From: Rhodospirillales bacterium
GTDB lineage: Bacteria > Pseudomonadota > Alphaproteobacteria > Rhodospirillales > JASLLV01
DNA: 10,798 nt
Assembly: GCA_030754475.1 (NCBI GenBank)
Contig: JASMAE010000104.1
Location: 1-10,798, forward strand
Direction: 5' to 3'
A program made the translations under genes and the position numbers. A model generated the notes under the pieces. That model was given only the letters and a program-made list of their open reading frames with translations, was not told the origin of the DNA and ran no database searches. Position 1 is the first letter of the stretch, and the number at the start of each line of letters is the position of its first letter. Below are positions 1 through 7,543 of this stretch, in pieces.

Positions 1-332
1 ACGCGGACGTTGAGAAGGAGCCCATCGGGATCTTGGAACCACAACCCCTCGCCGCCACGGACAGGGGGCGAATCGAGAAGGCGGACGCGGTTCGCCTCGA
101 GACGCCCCTTGAGAGCGACCAGTTCGTCCGCATGCGTCCCAAAAGAGAGATGGCGCAGGCGTTTCGGCGCTCCCGGCACCAGAACCACCTGATCCTGATC
201 CCGGCCCTGGCAGCGGAGCACCACGGCATCGCCGTCCGCTCGTGCCTCGAGGCCGAAGGCCTCGTAGAACCGGCGCCCTACGTCCGGCTTCGGGACGGTG
301 AAGGCAAAGTGCTGGAGCGAACGGATGGTCAT
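1..332 (-). CDS. VOC-superfamily protein, extradiol dioxygenase-like (partial, N-terminal part)
   Basis: The reverse strand is open from an ATG at 330-332 to the left edge, giving 110 visible residues with no stop; the C-terminus lies outside the window. The start has a good ribosome site: GAGGAG followed by six bases and ATG. The visible part is one vicinal-oxygen-chelate module. It begins with IRSLQHFAFTV (His8), has RLRHLSFGT (His61) in the middle, and ends with the typical closing strand GLWFQDPDGLLLNVRV around residues 96-110. Family knowledge: bicupin-like type I extradiol dioxygenases have an N-terminal module like this one followed by a second module that carries the iron ligands. That second module would be off the window, so catalysis cannot be judged; a glyoxalase-type or non-catalytic VOC protein is equally possible. 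It lies 84 bases downstream of murA on the same strand and may be cotranscribed with it. Confidence 0.82.
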   Translation of the reverse strand, partial: MTIRSLQHFAFTVPKPDVGRRFYEAFGLEARADGDAVVLRCQGRDQDQVVLVPGAPKRLRHLSFGTHADELVALKGRLEANRVRLLDSPPVRGGEGLWFQDPDGLLLNVR

Positions 333-416
333 CGCCGTCTCCTCATCGCGGCCGGCACGGGTTCTTGCGAAACTGCACCGGCCGCTTCCTACCCGGGCAA
401 CGCGTGGCGGCTTGGC

Positions 417-1700
417 TCAGTCGCGAATGCGCTCGATGACGGCGCCGCAGCCGGTCAGCTTCTCCTCCAGCCGCTCGTAACCGCGGTCGAGGTGATAGAC
501 CCGGTTGACGACGGTCTCGCCCTCGGCCGCGAGGCCAGCGAGCACCAGCGAGAACGAGGCGCGGAGGTCGGTGGCCATGACTTGCGCGCCTGAAAGCCTG
601 GGCACGCCCCGCACGATTGCGGACGCGCCGTGGACGTTGATGTTGGCGCCCATGCGGTTGAGCTCGGGCACGTGCATGAAACGGTTCTCGAATATTGTCT
701 CGGTGATCATCGACGCGCCGTCGGCGAGCGCCAAGAGCGCCATGATCTGGGCCTGCATGTCGGTGGGGAAGCCGGGAAAGGGCTCGGTCATCACGTCGAC
801 GCCGCGAAGCCGCTTGTCCCCGCGGGCGACCGCGATCGCGCCGTTGCGGGCTTCCAGACTAACGCCGGCCGCGGCGAGCACGTCGGCGACCGCATCGAGG
901 TGATCGAGCGCCACGCCCTCGATGGCGAGCTCGCCGCCGGTGATGGCGGCGGCGACGGCGTAGCTTGCGGTCTCGATCCGGTCCGCGATCACCGCGTGCC
1001 GAGCCCCGTGCAGCCGGTCTGCGCCTTGGATGCGAAGGGTATCGGTCCCGATGCCTTCGATATGGGCGCCCATGGCGCAAAGGCAGTTTGCGAGATCCGA
1101 GACTTCTGGCTCGCGGGCGGCGTTGGCGAGCACCGTCTCACCCTTCGCCAACACCGCCGCCATCAAGAGATTCTCGGTGCCGCCGACGGTGGTGACGGGG
1201 AAGACCACGTGGGCGCCGATGAGACCCTTCGGCGCGCGGGCCTCGATGTAGCCCTCGTCGAGCTCGATCTCGGCGCCGAGCTGGGCCAGCGCTTTGAGGT
1301 GCAGATCCACCGGCCGGGTGCCGATGGCACAGCCCCCCGGAAGCGAAACCCGTGCGTGGCCGTGGCGCGCCAGCAAGGGCCCGAGCACGAGTACCGACGC
1401 GCGCATCTTGCGCACCAGGTCGTAGGGCGCCGTGGTCGCCGTCAGCGCGCCCGCGCTGAGCCGCAGCGGCCCGCAAGGCGGGGTCCCGTCCGCGCCCGCC
1501 TCGCCGTCGATTTCGACGCCGAGTTCGTCCAAAAGCCTGGCCATGGTGGCGATATCGGCGGCCTCAGGCACGTTGGTGAGCGCCAGGATCTCATCGGTCA
1601 AGAGCGACGCCGCCATAAGTGGAAGCGCGGCGTTCTTGGCGCCGGCGACGCGGATCGTCCCGGTGAGCGGTCGCCCGCCTTCGATGCGGATGCGGTCCAT
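417..1700 (-). CDS. murA: UDP-N-acetylglucosamine 1-carboxyvinyltransferase MurA
   Basis: MurA transfers enolpyruvate from PEP to the 3-hydroxyl of UDP-GlcNAc, the first committed cytoplasmic step of peptidoglycan synthesis. The 427-residue product is close to the usual length of about 420. Diagnostic residues are all visible: Lys22 in VAGAKNAA, the catalytic loop SLPGGCAIGTRPVD with Cys124 (the residue alkylated by fosfomycin in the family; Cys rather than Asp, so sensitivity would be predicted), PGFPTDMQAQ with Asp314, TDLRAS with Arg380, and HLDRGYERLEEKL with Arg406 near the C-terminus. The start ATG is preceded by AGAGGA at suitable distance, and no earlier start fits as well. The gene follows the outer-membrane barrel gene by 69 bases, a gap that contains a candidate promoter, so it need not depend on the upstream series. 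It appears intact and ordinary. Confidence 0.97.
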   Translation of the reverse strand: MDRIRIEGGRPLTGTIRVAGAKNAALPLMAASLLTDEILALTNVPEAADIATMARLLDELGVEIDGEAGADGTPPCGPLRLSAGALTATTAPYDLVRKMRASVLVLGPLLARHGHARVSLPGGCAIGTRPVDLHLKALAQLGAEIELDEGYIEARAPKGLIGAHVVFPVTTVGGTENLLMAAVLAKGETVLANAAREPEVSDLANCLCAMGAHIEGIGTDTLRIQGADRLHGARHAVIADRIETASYAVAAAITGGELAIEGVALDHLDAVADVLAAAGVSLEARNGAIAVARGDKRLRGVDVMTEPFPGFPTDMQAQIMALLALADGASMITETIFENRFMHVPELNRMGANINVHGASAIVRGVPRLSGAQVMATDLRASFSLVLAGLAAEGETVVNRVYHLDRGYERLEEKLTGCGAVIERIRD

Positions 1701-1726
1701 GGAGATCCTCTTAAGCCTAAGCGGCG

Positions 1727-1755
1727 TTTGTACTTCAGCCGTCGGCCCCCCTCAA
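1727..1755 (-). promoter_or_regulatory. Candidate sigma70-type promoter for murA
   Basis: On the minus strand TTGAGG (1750-1755) and TACAAA (1727-1732) are separated by exactly 17 bases. Each box matches four of six positions of the consensus -35 and -10. The element sits in the 69-base gap between the barrel gene and murA and would give a leader of roughly 20 bases with the murA ribosome site. This is a consensus match by eye only; chance occurrence is possible. Confidence 0.3.
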
Positions 1756-1769
1756 GGCGGGGATGCGGA

Positions 1770-3044
1770 TCAGAAATCGTAGCGAAGGTTGAGATAGGCG
1801 TTGTCGTCCTGGTCGAACTGGCCGAAGAACGTCGTTCGCTTCTCGCCACCGAACACGTTGCCGCCCAAGGCCACCGAGAGATCGTCCGAGACCTTGTAAG
1901 AGAGCTGAGGCTGCAACAGATAGTCGTTGTCCGCCGGGCTGTAATAGGCGAAGAGCGAAAGCTTCCACGTCTGGTGTCCGAGGAACTGGGTCAGGCGCAC
2001 GGTGACGATATCCCAGTATTTCGCCGTTCGGGCGAAGCCCGCGGGAAGCGAGCGCTTGTAGGCGTCGAAATCGTCCATGACCTCGACGTAGTACTGGGCA
2101 CCGAGGGTGAATTCCGGCCAAAGCTGCTTCTGATAGCCGACGAGGAACCGGGTTTGCGAGTTGGGGACCGCCAGGTCGCTTCCGCCCCGGTCGTCGCGCG
2201 AGTCGTAGTAACTCCCTTCGAAGCTGAGGACGCCGCCTGCGGCGTGTCCCTGGGCACTCAGCCCGTAGACCGAGAGCGGCGGATAGATGGCCGTGACCCG
2301 GGCGGGGTTCTCGGAATTGTCGGCGCGTTGGCCGGGCGAGCGCCAGCGGCCCCGGTAGCCGTAAGCCGACACGTCGAACCCCCCGATTCCGCGATACAGC
2401 CTAAGCCCGACCTCGGTGTTGCCGAGCGTGGTGTCCGGCAGGTCTTCGCGGCGATCGGTGACGGACGCGTAGTTGTCTTGCAGGAAGAACCGTTTCCCGC
2501 TCGGAACCGTATCGGGCTCGAAGCGGGGGATGGCCAAAAGCTCCGCATTCAGGAAATCGGTCGAATAACGGGCGCGCAGCCCATCGACGCCGATCTTGAG
2601 GTACTCCAGCGGCCGGCCCGAGAACAACGACACCCAATCCTTGGGAAACACGTCGTTGAGGAACAGAAGATCGCCCACGCCCCAGGTAGCGATCTGGCGG
2701 CCGAGGCGGAAGTCCAGATCACCGGCGGTGTAATCGAGATAGGCCTCGCGCAGCTCGGCCTCGAAATCATCGGCCACCGCGTCGTGAACGCCGTCCAGCT
2801 TGATCCGGATCTGCGCGTCCACGGCATCGGTCCAGCCGGTAAGATCGAGACGCACACGCTCCTCGCCGAGGATAAAGGCGCGCCCGTCGGGGCCCGCCGG
2901 AACGTGGCCGGTGGTTCGCCCCGAGAAGTTTCCGAGCGCGAACCCGCGGACGTCGATGACCCAGTCCTTGTCGAACTCCATGCCGAGCGATGGCGTGGAG
3001 AGCAGGACTAACAGCGCGGCGATGAGCGGTGATAACGGTCGCAT
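1770..3044 (-). CDS. Outer-membrane beta-barrel protein of the RND-associated type
   Basis: The 424-residue product begins MRPLSPLIAALLVLLSTPSLG, a clear Sec signal peptide. The mature part is rich in alternating aromatic/polar strands (for example DVSAYGYRGRW, LGAQYYVEVMDDFDAY, WKLSLFAYYSP) and ends LNLRYDF, with the terminal phenylalanine typical of BamA-assembled barrels. Barrels of this kind, related to the DUF1302/alginate-export porin-like proteins, are often encoded beside MMPL transporters and LolA-like proteins, as here; I place it in that group by features and context, not by a search. A longer start (GTG at 3075-3077) exists but puts eleven residues before the signal peptide; the ATG at 3042-3044 is preferred although its ribosome site is weak (GGAG 14 bases upstream). 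The gene follows the LolA-like gene by 58 bases and is probably in the same transcript. Substrate unknown. Confidence 0.82.
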   Translation of the reverse strand: MRPLSPLIAALLVLLSTPSLGMEFDKDWVIDVRGFALGNFSGRTTGHVPAGPDGRAFILGEERVRLDLTGWTDAVDAQIRIKLDGVHDAVADDFEAELREAYLDYTAGDLDFRLGRQIATWGVGDLLFLNDVFPKDWVSLFSGRPLEYLKIGVDGLRARYSTDFLNAELLAIPRFEPDTVPSGKRFFLQDNYASVTDRREDLPDTTLGNTEVGLRLYRGIGGFDVSAYGYRGRWRSPGQRADNSENPARVTAIYPPLSVYGLSAQGHAAGGVLSFEGSYYDSRDDRGGSDLAVPNSQTRFLVGYQKQLWPEFTLGAQYYVEVMDDFDAYKRSLPAGFARTAKYWDIVTVRLTQFLGHQTWKLSLFAYYSPADNDYLLQPQLSYKVSDDLSVALGGNVFGGEKRTTFFGQFDQDDNAYLNLRYDF

Positions 3045-3102
3045 GTTGGCGGGCTGCACTCCGAATATTGGTGCCACGCGTTACCACGCATGGCGGCCAC
3101 GC

Positions 3103-3933
3103 TCACCGGATCCAATCGCTGGGCGGTCTGCGCATGCGCCGCTCGGCGAAATCATCGTCCTCGAGGCCGAGGTCGTATGTGACCGCGTTCACGCTGACCT
3201 CGGTGCGATGCCCCGTCTTGACGTTCTTCATGGTGCGTTTCGTCGCCGTCGGATAGACGCGCGCCTCTCGCCCCTCGCCGGCGGCGATGTCCTCGACCTT
3301 GTCGGCGGTAAACACCCGATGGAGTTCGCCCTGGGCGTCGTAGAATTCTTCCTTGAGCGGCAGGAAGTTCTCGCTGTCGATCCACGAGATGCGCATTGAA
3401 AAGGCGGATGGAGCGCGGGGAAGGCTCTCGATGACGAAGGTGTCCCGCTCGCCCAGCCTCTCTTCGCGAACGACGGTGTGCGTGTCTTCGGCCACGTCGC
3501 GGCCGGAGACGTCTTCGTAAGTAAAGTCGGAGCCGACGAAGCTCGCGTATTTGTCCTCTGCCGCGATGCGACGGATCAAATCGACGGCGGGGACGAAGAT
3601 CCAGCGGTCGTCCTCGCGCGCAAGGTATTTCCACACCATGAAGGTCAGGCGGCGGACGTCGCCCGGCTCGTGGAAGTAGATGAAGTACTTCTGATCACCG
3701 CCGTCTTCCTGATTCCGGCGAAGCATGGTCAGCACGCGAACGCGCTTGCCGCCGCCGCGATCGATCAACTCCATGGTGAGCCTGCCCTTGGCGTCACTGC
3801 CGGCATAATGAAAGGCGCGTTGAGAGCGGGTCATGATTTCGTCAGCCGATGCCCCGAGTGCATGGCCGAATTGGATCGCGCCTGCGCCTGCAAAAAGGAG
3901 GATTGCGGCCAGGCGGGTCAGGAGCGGTTTCAT
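3103..3933 (-). CDS. Outer membrane lipoprotein-sorting (LolA-like) periplasmic protein
   Basis: The 276-residue protein starts with a Sec signal peptide (MKPLLTRLAAILLFAGAGA, cleavage probably near residues 27-31). It then shows the pattern of the LolA-like family (Pfam LolA_like, TP0789 type): SADEIMTRSQRAF, strands with RLTMELIDRGGGKRVRVLTM, KYFIYFHEPGDVRRLTFMVW, DDRWIFVPAVDLIRRIA, the FVGSDFTYEDVSGRD motif, and a C-terminal strand pair with WIDSENFLPLKEEFYDAQG. Members form an open half-barrel that can hold a lipid or lipoprotein acyl chain; this one is a paralogue group, not LolA itself, and is commonly found with MMPL transporters. Its ATG overlaps the TGA of the RND gene by four bases (ATGA), indicating translational coupling, and it has a GAGGTG ribosome site. 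Inferred role: periplasmic carrier between the RND pump and the outer-membrane barrel. The cargo is not evident. Confidence 0.88.
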   Translation of the reverse strand: MKPLLTRLAAILLFAGAGAIQFGHALGASADEIMTRSQRAFHYAGSDAKGRLTMELIDRGGGKRVRVLTMLRRNQEDGGDQKYFIYFHEPGDVRRLTFMVWKYLAREDDRWIFVPAVDLIRRIAAEDKYASFVGSDFTYEDVSGRDVAEDTHTVVREERLGERDTFVIESLPRAPSAFSMRISWIDSENFLPLKEEFYDAQGELHRVFTADKVEDIAAGEGREARVYPTATKRTMKNVKTGHRTEVSVNAVTYDLGLEDDDFAERRMRRPPSDWIR

Positions 3934-4952
3934 GAGACACCTCGGGGAATGATCCGGGCACCGACGTAGCGGAGCGCGCCGGGAAGCATGAGCAGTGTCG
4001 CCAGGGTGCAGAACAGCATCAGCGAGGCGAAGAACACGCCCACAATGAGATATGGGCTGAGGGTGGAGACCGTGAGTGGAAGGAAGCCGAGCGTGATTAC
4101 GATGGCGTTCCGCGCAATGGCCCGGCCCGGCTCGCCGAACATGTGCCGAAGCGTTGCCTCCACATCACGGGATTCGGCAACGTGCGCCTTGAATCGCTGC
4201 AAAAAGTGGATCGCGAAGTCGATGCCGAGGCCAAGGCTCAAGGCGGCGCAGACGGCGATGGGCATGTTGTAGTCGGTGCCCGTCCAGCCGACGAGGCCGT
4301 AAGTGAGCACGATCGCGCCGGCAAGCGGAAGCATGGCGAGCGTGCCGAAGGCGAGGGAGCGAAACTCGACGACCATCAAGGCGAACACGACCACGAAGCT
4401 GCCGAGAACCGCCTTGAGCATGCCGACCACCATCAGGTCCTGCCAAACCTTGTTGATGTAAGTGAGGCCGGACCAGCGGAGCGTGAGCCCCTCGGGAGGC
4501 GGATTCTTTTGCGTGAATTCGGCAAGACGGTTCTCGACCCGCAGCATGTCGCGGTTGTCGCCGCCCTTCATCTGGACCCAGACGTTGGCTTTCCGTGCCT
4601 CGCGGTCGATGAAGTTGTCGAGGTCGTCGGGATCGCCCGTGGACTGGAACAAGAACAGGAATTGACCGATTGCGTCCGGGTTGTCCGGCACTCGGTCATA
4701 GACGGCGTCGTTGTCGTGCAAGACCAAGTTGATGCGCTTGACGATGTCGGCGACCGACGAGGTCTTTCCGATCAGCGCATCAGCCTCGAGATCCTTCTGA
4801 ATTCGGTCGATATAGACGACGACCTCGGGGCGTTTGATGGTCTCGGGCGCATCGCCCTCGATGACCAGGTAGGCCATGTAGGTGCCGCCGAAAAGCCTGT
4901 TCATCACGGTGTCGGCGACGCGCAGGGGATGGCCTTCGCGAAACCATTTCAC
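3930..4952 (-). CDS. MMPL-family RND transporter, C-terminal half (downstream of in-frame amber codon)
   Basis: This 340-residue open frame is the second half of a single RND protein and lies in exactly the same frame as the first half at 4974-6236. It begins inside a conserved stretch (VNDNPVKWFREGHPLRVAD), carries the second periplasmic domain to about local residue 170, and then five membrane spans: roughly 173-193, 203-221, 229-249, 282-296 and 300-324. The fourth-from-end-loop motif LGLGIDFAIHFLQRF holds the Asp typical of the RND proton-relay region. The nominal start is a GTG that would be the Val of VNDNPV; no Shine-Dalgarno sequence lies before it, so independent initiation is unlikely. 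The TGA overlaps the ATG of the LolA-like gene by four bases. Expression of this half would require readthrough, a corrected base, or reinitiation a few codons after the amber codon. Confidence 0.85.
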   Translation of the reverse strand: MKWFREGHPLRVADTVMNRLFGGTYMAYLVIEGDAPETIKRPEVVVYIDRIQKDLEADALIGKTSSVADIVKRINLVLHDNDAVYDRVPDNPDAIGQFLFLFQSTGDPDDLDNFIDREARKANVWVQMKGGDNRDMLRVENRLAEFTQKNPPPEGLTLRWSGLTYINKVWQDLMVVGMLKAVLGSFVVVFALMVVEFRSLAFGTLAMLPLAGAIVLTYGLVGWTGTDYNMPIAVCAALSLGLGIDFAIHFLQRFKAHVAESRDVEATLRHMFGEPGRAIARNAIVITLGFLPLTVSTLSPYLIVGVFFASLMLFCTLATLLMLPGALRYVGARIIPRGVS

Positions 4953-4973
4953 GGGATTGTCGTTGACTTGGAT

Positions 4974-4976
4974 CTA
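4974..4976 (-). other. In-frame TAG codon interrupting the RND transporter frame
   Basis: The minus strand reads GGA CTC GTG TAG ATC CAA GTC AAC GAC, so a single amber codon at position 421 of an otherwise continuous 769-codon frame (6236 down to 3930) separates the two halves. Removing it gives 768 residues, the normal size for this family. The stop falls directly after transmembrane segment 7, just before the conserved IQVNDNPVKWF stretch. A single C-to-T change from CAG (Gln) would explain it, as would several other one-base changes. Every other complete gene in the window ends in TGA or TAA. Confidence 0.9.
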
Positions 4977-6236
4977 CACGAGTCCGCCGGCGCCGAAGGC
5001 GAGCACGAGGGCGCCGAAGATGAGAACCAAACGGGCGCGCGAGAACGCGAGCGCGCCTATGGGACGCAGGATCCGATCGAGCAAGCTGTGGGGCGCGTCG
5101 TCGGCCTGGTAGAGCCTGCGTCTCAACTTATCGTCGTCCATCAGGCTGATCACCGCCGGCACCACGGTTAGGGCCATCAGCCAAGCCGCCACGATGCCGA
5201 AGGCCACGAACAGCCCGAAAACGCGCACCGGCGGGATGTCGGCGAGCGCCAGCGAGGAGAATCCCACCGCCGAGGTCAGCGACGTATAGAGCATCGGCTT
5301 GTAGAGCGGCCGCATGGCCTCCAAAAGCGCGCGGCGTTTGTCGCCCAGCGCCCGGTAGCGGTCGAAGAACTCGCTGAGAATGTGGACATCATCGAGGACG
5401 GCGATGGGCATGAGGAAAACCGGGATCATGGAACTCATGATGTGAACGGTGAAGCCCATGCCGACGAGAAACCCCATGGCCCAGATGACCGAGAACATGG
5501 CGGTGAGGGCGATGGGAACGAGGAAGGCGAGTTGCCGGAACATCACAAAGACGATGAGCAGGATCAGCATGAAGGCCAGCGGCGCCACGATGGCCATCTG
5601 GAAAAACATCTCGTAGCCGAAGGTGTCCTCGGATACCGGCAGGCCGGCCAAATGGTAGGCCTGTCCGGCCAAGAGCTCGCGCTCCAGAATCGTCGTGATC
5701 TCGCCGGCCACGCGGTAGCTCATGTCCTTGCGCTCGATGGGCACGTAGAGGGCCACCGCGGTACCGTCCTTGGACGCGATCTTCTCGTCGAGGAAGGGGT
5801 TCTCGGCAACGTCGGCACGGATTCTCTGCGCGGCCTCGAGGCTCGTCGGTGCTTCCCTTAGCACCGGTCGGATGTCGAGAAGGCCGGCGCCGGACTTCAC
5901 GTTGTCCGTGGTGGAAGGGCTCACCACGTCCTCGATGATGACGCCTTTGATCTTGAGAATCTCGGAGGTGGCGCGCGCGATCCCTTCCAGGGAATCGGGA
6001 CGAAACACCCCGCGTTCGTCCACCAGACCCACAACGATCAGGTCGTGGATGCCGAACGCCCCCTTGACCTGGTTGTAGAACACGCGGTCCGCCTGGTCCG
6101 CCTCGAGCATGTTCTCCGGGTCGGCGTCAATGGTGATTTTCGGAAACTGGATTGCGAACAGGATCGTGAGAAGGACCACGATCCCGATCACCGTCTTCGG
6201 GCGATCGATCGAAAATTTCGTCATCCGTTCGAACAT
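4974..6236 (-). CDS. MMPL-family RND transporter, N-terminal half (ends at in-frame amber codon)
   Basis: This 420-residue open frame is the first half of an inner-membrane RND protein of the MMPL/HpnN-like branch, powered by proton motive force. Visible parts: TM1 at about residues 14-32 (PKTVIGIVVLLTILFAIQF), a periplasmic domain at 33-210 opening with IDADPENMLEADQ, then five further spans in the sterol-sensing-like region. These include TM2 near 213-232, TM4 near 262-281 followed by AVLDDVHILSEFFDRY, and TM6 near 339-362. TM7 at 401-420 (ARLVLIFGALVLAFGAGGLV) ends at the amber codon. The start ATG has an AGGGGG ribosome site, partly within a small hairpin. The SQR-like gene ends 61 bases upstream. 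No membrane-fusion protein gene is adjacent, which fits lipid- or hopanoid-exporting MMPL proteins better than HAE drug pumps. If the stop is real, the product is half a transporter and probably inactive. Confidence 0.9.
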   Translation of the reverse strand: MFERMTKFSIDRPKTVIGIVVLLTILFAIQFPKITIDADPENMLEADQADRVFYNQVKGAFGIHDLIVVGLVDERGVFRPDSLEGIARATSEILKIKGVIIEDVVSPSTTDNVKSGAGLLDIRPVLREAPTSLEAAQRIRADVAENPFLDEKIASKDGTAVALYVPIERKDMSYRVAGEITTILERELLAGQAYHLAGLPVSEDTFGYEMFFQMAIVAPLAFMLILLIVFVMFRQLAFLVPIALTAMFSVIWAMGFLVGMGFTVHIMSSMIPVFLMPIAVLDDVHILSEFFDRYRALGDKRRALLEAMRPLYKPMLYTSLTSAVGFSSLALADIPPVRVFGLFVAFGIVAAWLMALTVVPAVISLMDDDKLRRRLYQADDAPHSLLDRILRPIGALAFSRARLVLIFGALVLAFGAGGLV

Positions 6237-6244
6237 CGAAGCCC

Positions 6245-6257
6245 CCTGATTTTCAGG
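6245..6257 (-). other. Small hairpin overlapping the RND gene ribosome-binding site
   Basis: CCTGA (6245-6249) and TCAGG (6253-6257) form a perfect 5-bp stem around three bases. In the minus-strand mRNA the 3' arm runs into the AGGGGG ribosome site just before the RND start codon. It may lower initiation or be a protein-binding palindrome; it is short enough to be chance. Confidence 0.3.
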
Positions 6258-6297
6258 TGTGCAAATCTCTCGACCGGAAAGAGAATTCCAACCGCCT

Positions 6298-7503
6298 TTA
6301 CCAGACCCACTTCGGGCTTCGGGTGGCGCCGCGGCGAATCTTCCACAGGTAGTAGTTGGCGAAGAATCTCTTGGCCCAGAGCCAGCGCCTGCCCTTGCTG
6401 AATTCAGAGACGTTGCGCGGCGGGCGCACCGGATCGGCGACGATGTGCACGGCCTTATCGCCCATGTCCATGATGCATTCGGCCATCAACTCGTGACTCG
6501 TCATCTCGCCGCCGGCGATGTCGGCGGCGATGTTGCGAGCGGCGATCTTGGCCATTTGCTCGGTCATGTGGCCGGTCTTGGGGAAATTGACCGCCACCGG
6601 GGTTTCTTCCACCGGCGGCAGGGCGACGGCGACACCGACAGCGTAGATGCGCTCGAAATCCTTGTGCCGGTAATGGGCGTCGACGGGAACGAATCCTTTG
6701 GGGTTGCCCAGCCCCGGCGAATCCGCCACCGCCGGCACGCCCGCCAGCGACGGGATGATCATGGCGTAGCGCGCCTTGAGCGTCCTCCCGTCGGCAAGCT
6801 CGACCGCGGACTCGGTGATCTTGGAGATCGCCGCCGACGTGTGGTAGCGGACGTCACGCGCCTCGAGTTCGCCTTCCAGGAACTGGCGAATCTTGCCGAA
6901 GCCGCCGACGCCGAAGTGGCCGAGGAAGGGTTCGGGCGTGACATAGACCATCGGCGCCTTGTGGCACAGCGATCGCCGCTTCAAGGCGTGGTGAGCCTCG
7001 AAGAGGAACTCGTAGGCGGGGCCCAGGCAGCTTGCGCCCGGGGCGCAGCCGATCACCATGGGCCCGGGGTCGCGCAAGAACGCCGCCCAGGTTTCCCGCG
7101 CCTCCTCGGCCTCCGCCGGCGACATCAGCGAATGACTGGGGCCGTCGAAGGGACCGAGCCCGGGCACCGCCTCGTTGGCGCTGCGGTGGCCGGTGGCGAT
7201 GACCAGATAGTCGTAGTCGTGAGATTCCGTATCCGTATGGACCGTGCGCGCCTCCGGATCGATGCGGGTCACCGCCGCGGCGATGAAGTTGATTCCCTTC
7301 GACCGGAGCGGCCGTTCGAGGTCGAAGGAGATATCGGCGATGGTCTTCTCTCCCATGGCAACCCAGGGCAGCGACGGAATGAAGACGAAGCGCCGATCCC
7401 TGGAGATGACCGTGATCTCATGGTCGCGACGCGGCAGAAGACGGCGCAGGTCGAAGGCCGCCGTCAGTCCGCCGGAGGATCCGCCGATTACGACGATGCG
7501 CAT
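6298..7503 (-). CDS. Sulfide:quinone oxidoreductase-like FAD-dependent oxidoreductase
   Basis: A 401-residue flavoprotein of the SQR/flavocytochrome c sulfide dehydrogenase branch of the disulfide reductase superfamily. It would oxidise sulfide to polysulfide or sulfane sulfur and pass electrons to quinone at the cytoplasmic-membrane surface. Seen: an N-terminal FAD fold IVVIGGSSGGLTAA, the SQR signature FIPSLPWVAMGEKT (about 40-53), ATGHR (103-107), GCAPGASCLGPAYEF with Cys153 and Cys159, CIMDMGDKA with Cys343, and a C-terminal amphipathic stretch WLWAKRFFANYYLWKIRRG suited to membrane attachment. Cys159 and Cys343 align by motif with the two redox Cys of known SQRs (160 and 356 in the Acidithiobacillus enzyme). 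The third Cys (128 there) seems absent: the corresponding place reads SHSLMSPAEAEEA. The ribosome site AAGGA precedes the ATG. The gene lies 40 bases after dsrE-like, in the same direction. A distant SQR-like role cannot be excluded. Confidence 0.88.
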   Translation of the reverse strand: MRIVVIGGSSGGLTAAFDLRRLLPRRDHEITVISRDRRFVFIPSLPWVAMGEKTIADISFDLERPLRSKGINFIAAAVTRIDPEARTVHTDTESHDYDYLVIATGHRSANEAVPGLGPFDGPSHSLMSPAEAEEARETWAAFLRDPGPMVIGCAPGASCLGPAYEFLFEAHHALKRRSLCHKAPMVYVTPEPFLGHFGVGGFGKIRQFLEGELEARDVRYHTSAAISKITESAVELADGRTLKARYAMIIPSLAGVPAVADSPGLGNPKGFVPVDAHYRHKDFERIYAVGVAVALPPVEETPVAVNFPKTGHMTEQMAKIAARNIAADIAGGEMTSHELMAECIMDMGDKAVHIVADPVRPPRNVSEFSKGRRWLWAKRFFANYYLWKIRRGATRSPKWVW

Positions 7504-7543
7504 GATCCCGTTCCTTTATGTTGCCTCGCCGTTCGCCGGCGGC

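Noticed and set aside
630..3011. Very long plus-strand open frame (about 793 codons) opposite murA and the barrel gene
   Set aside because: It is antisense to two clearly recognisable minus-strand genes. Its product has no domain pattern and is the usual high-GC shadow of the third-position bias.
4950..4952. GTG as a genuine independent start for the C-terminal RND half (a split two-subunit transporter)
   Set aside because: The GTG is the Val of the conserved VNDNPV stretch, no ribosome site precedes it, and conserved codons lie between it and the TAG. An interrupted single gene is simpler.
4143..5171. Plus-strand open frame of about 342 codons opposite the RND gene
   Set aside because: It is antisense to conserved transporter sequence, rich in His/Asp/Glu shadow residues and has no recognisable motif.
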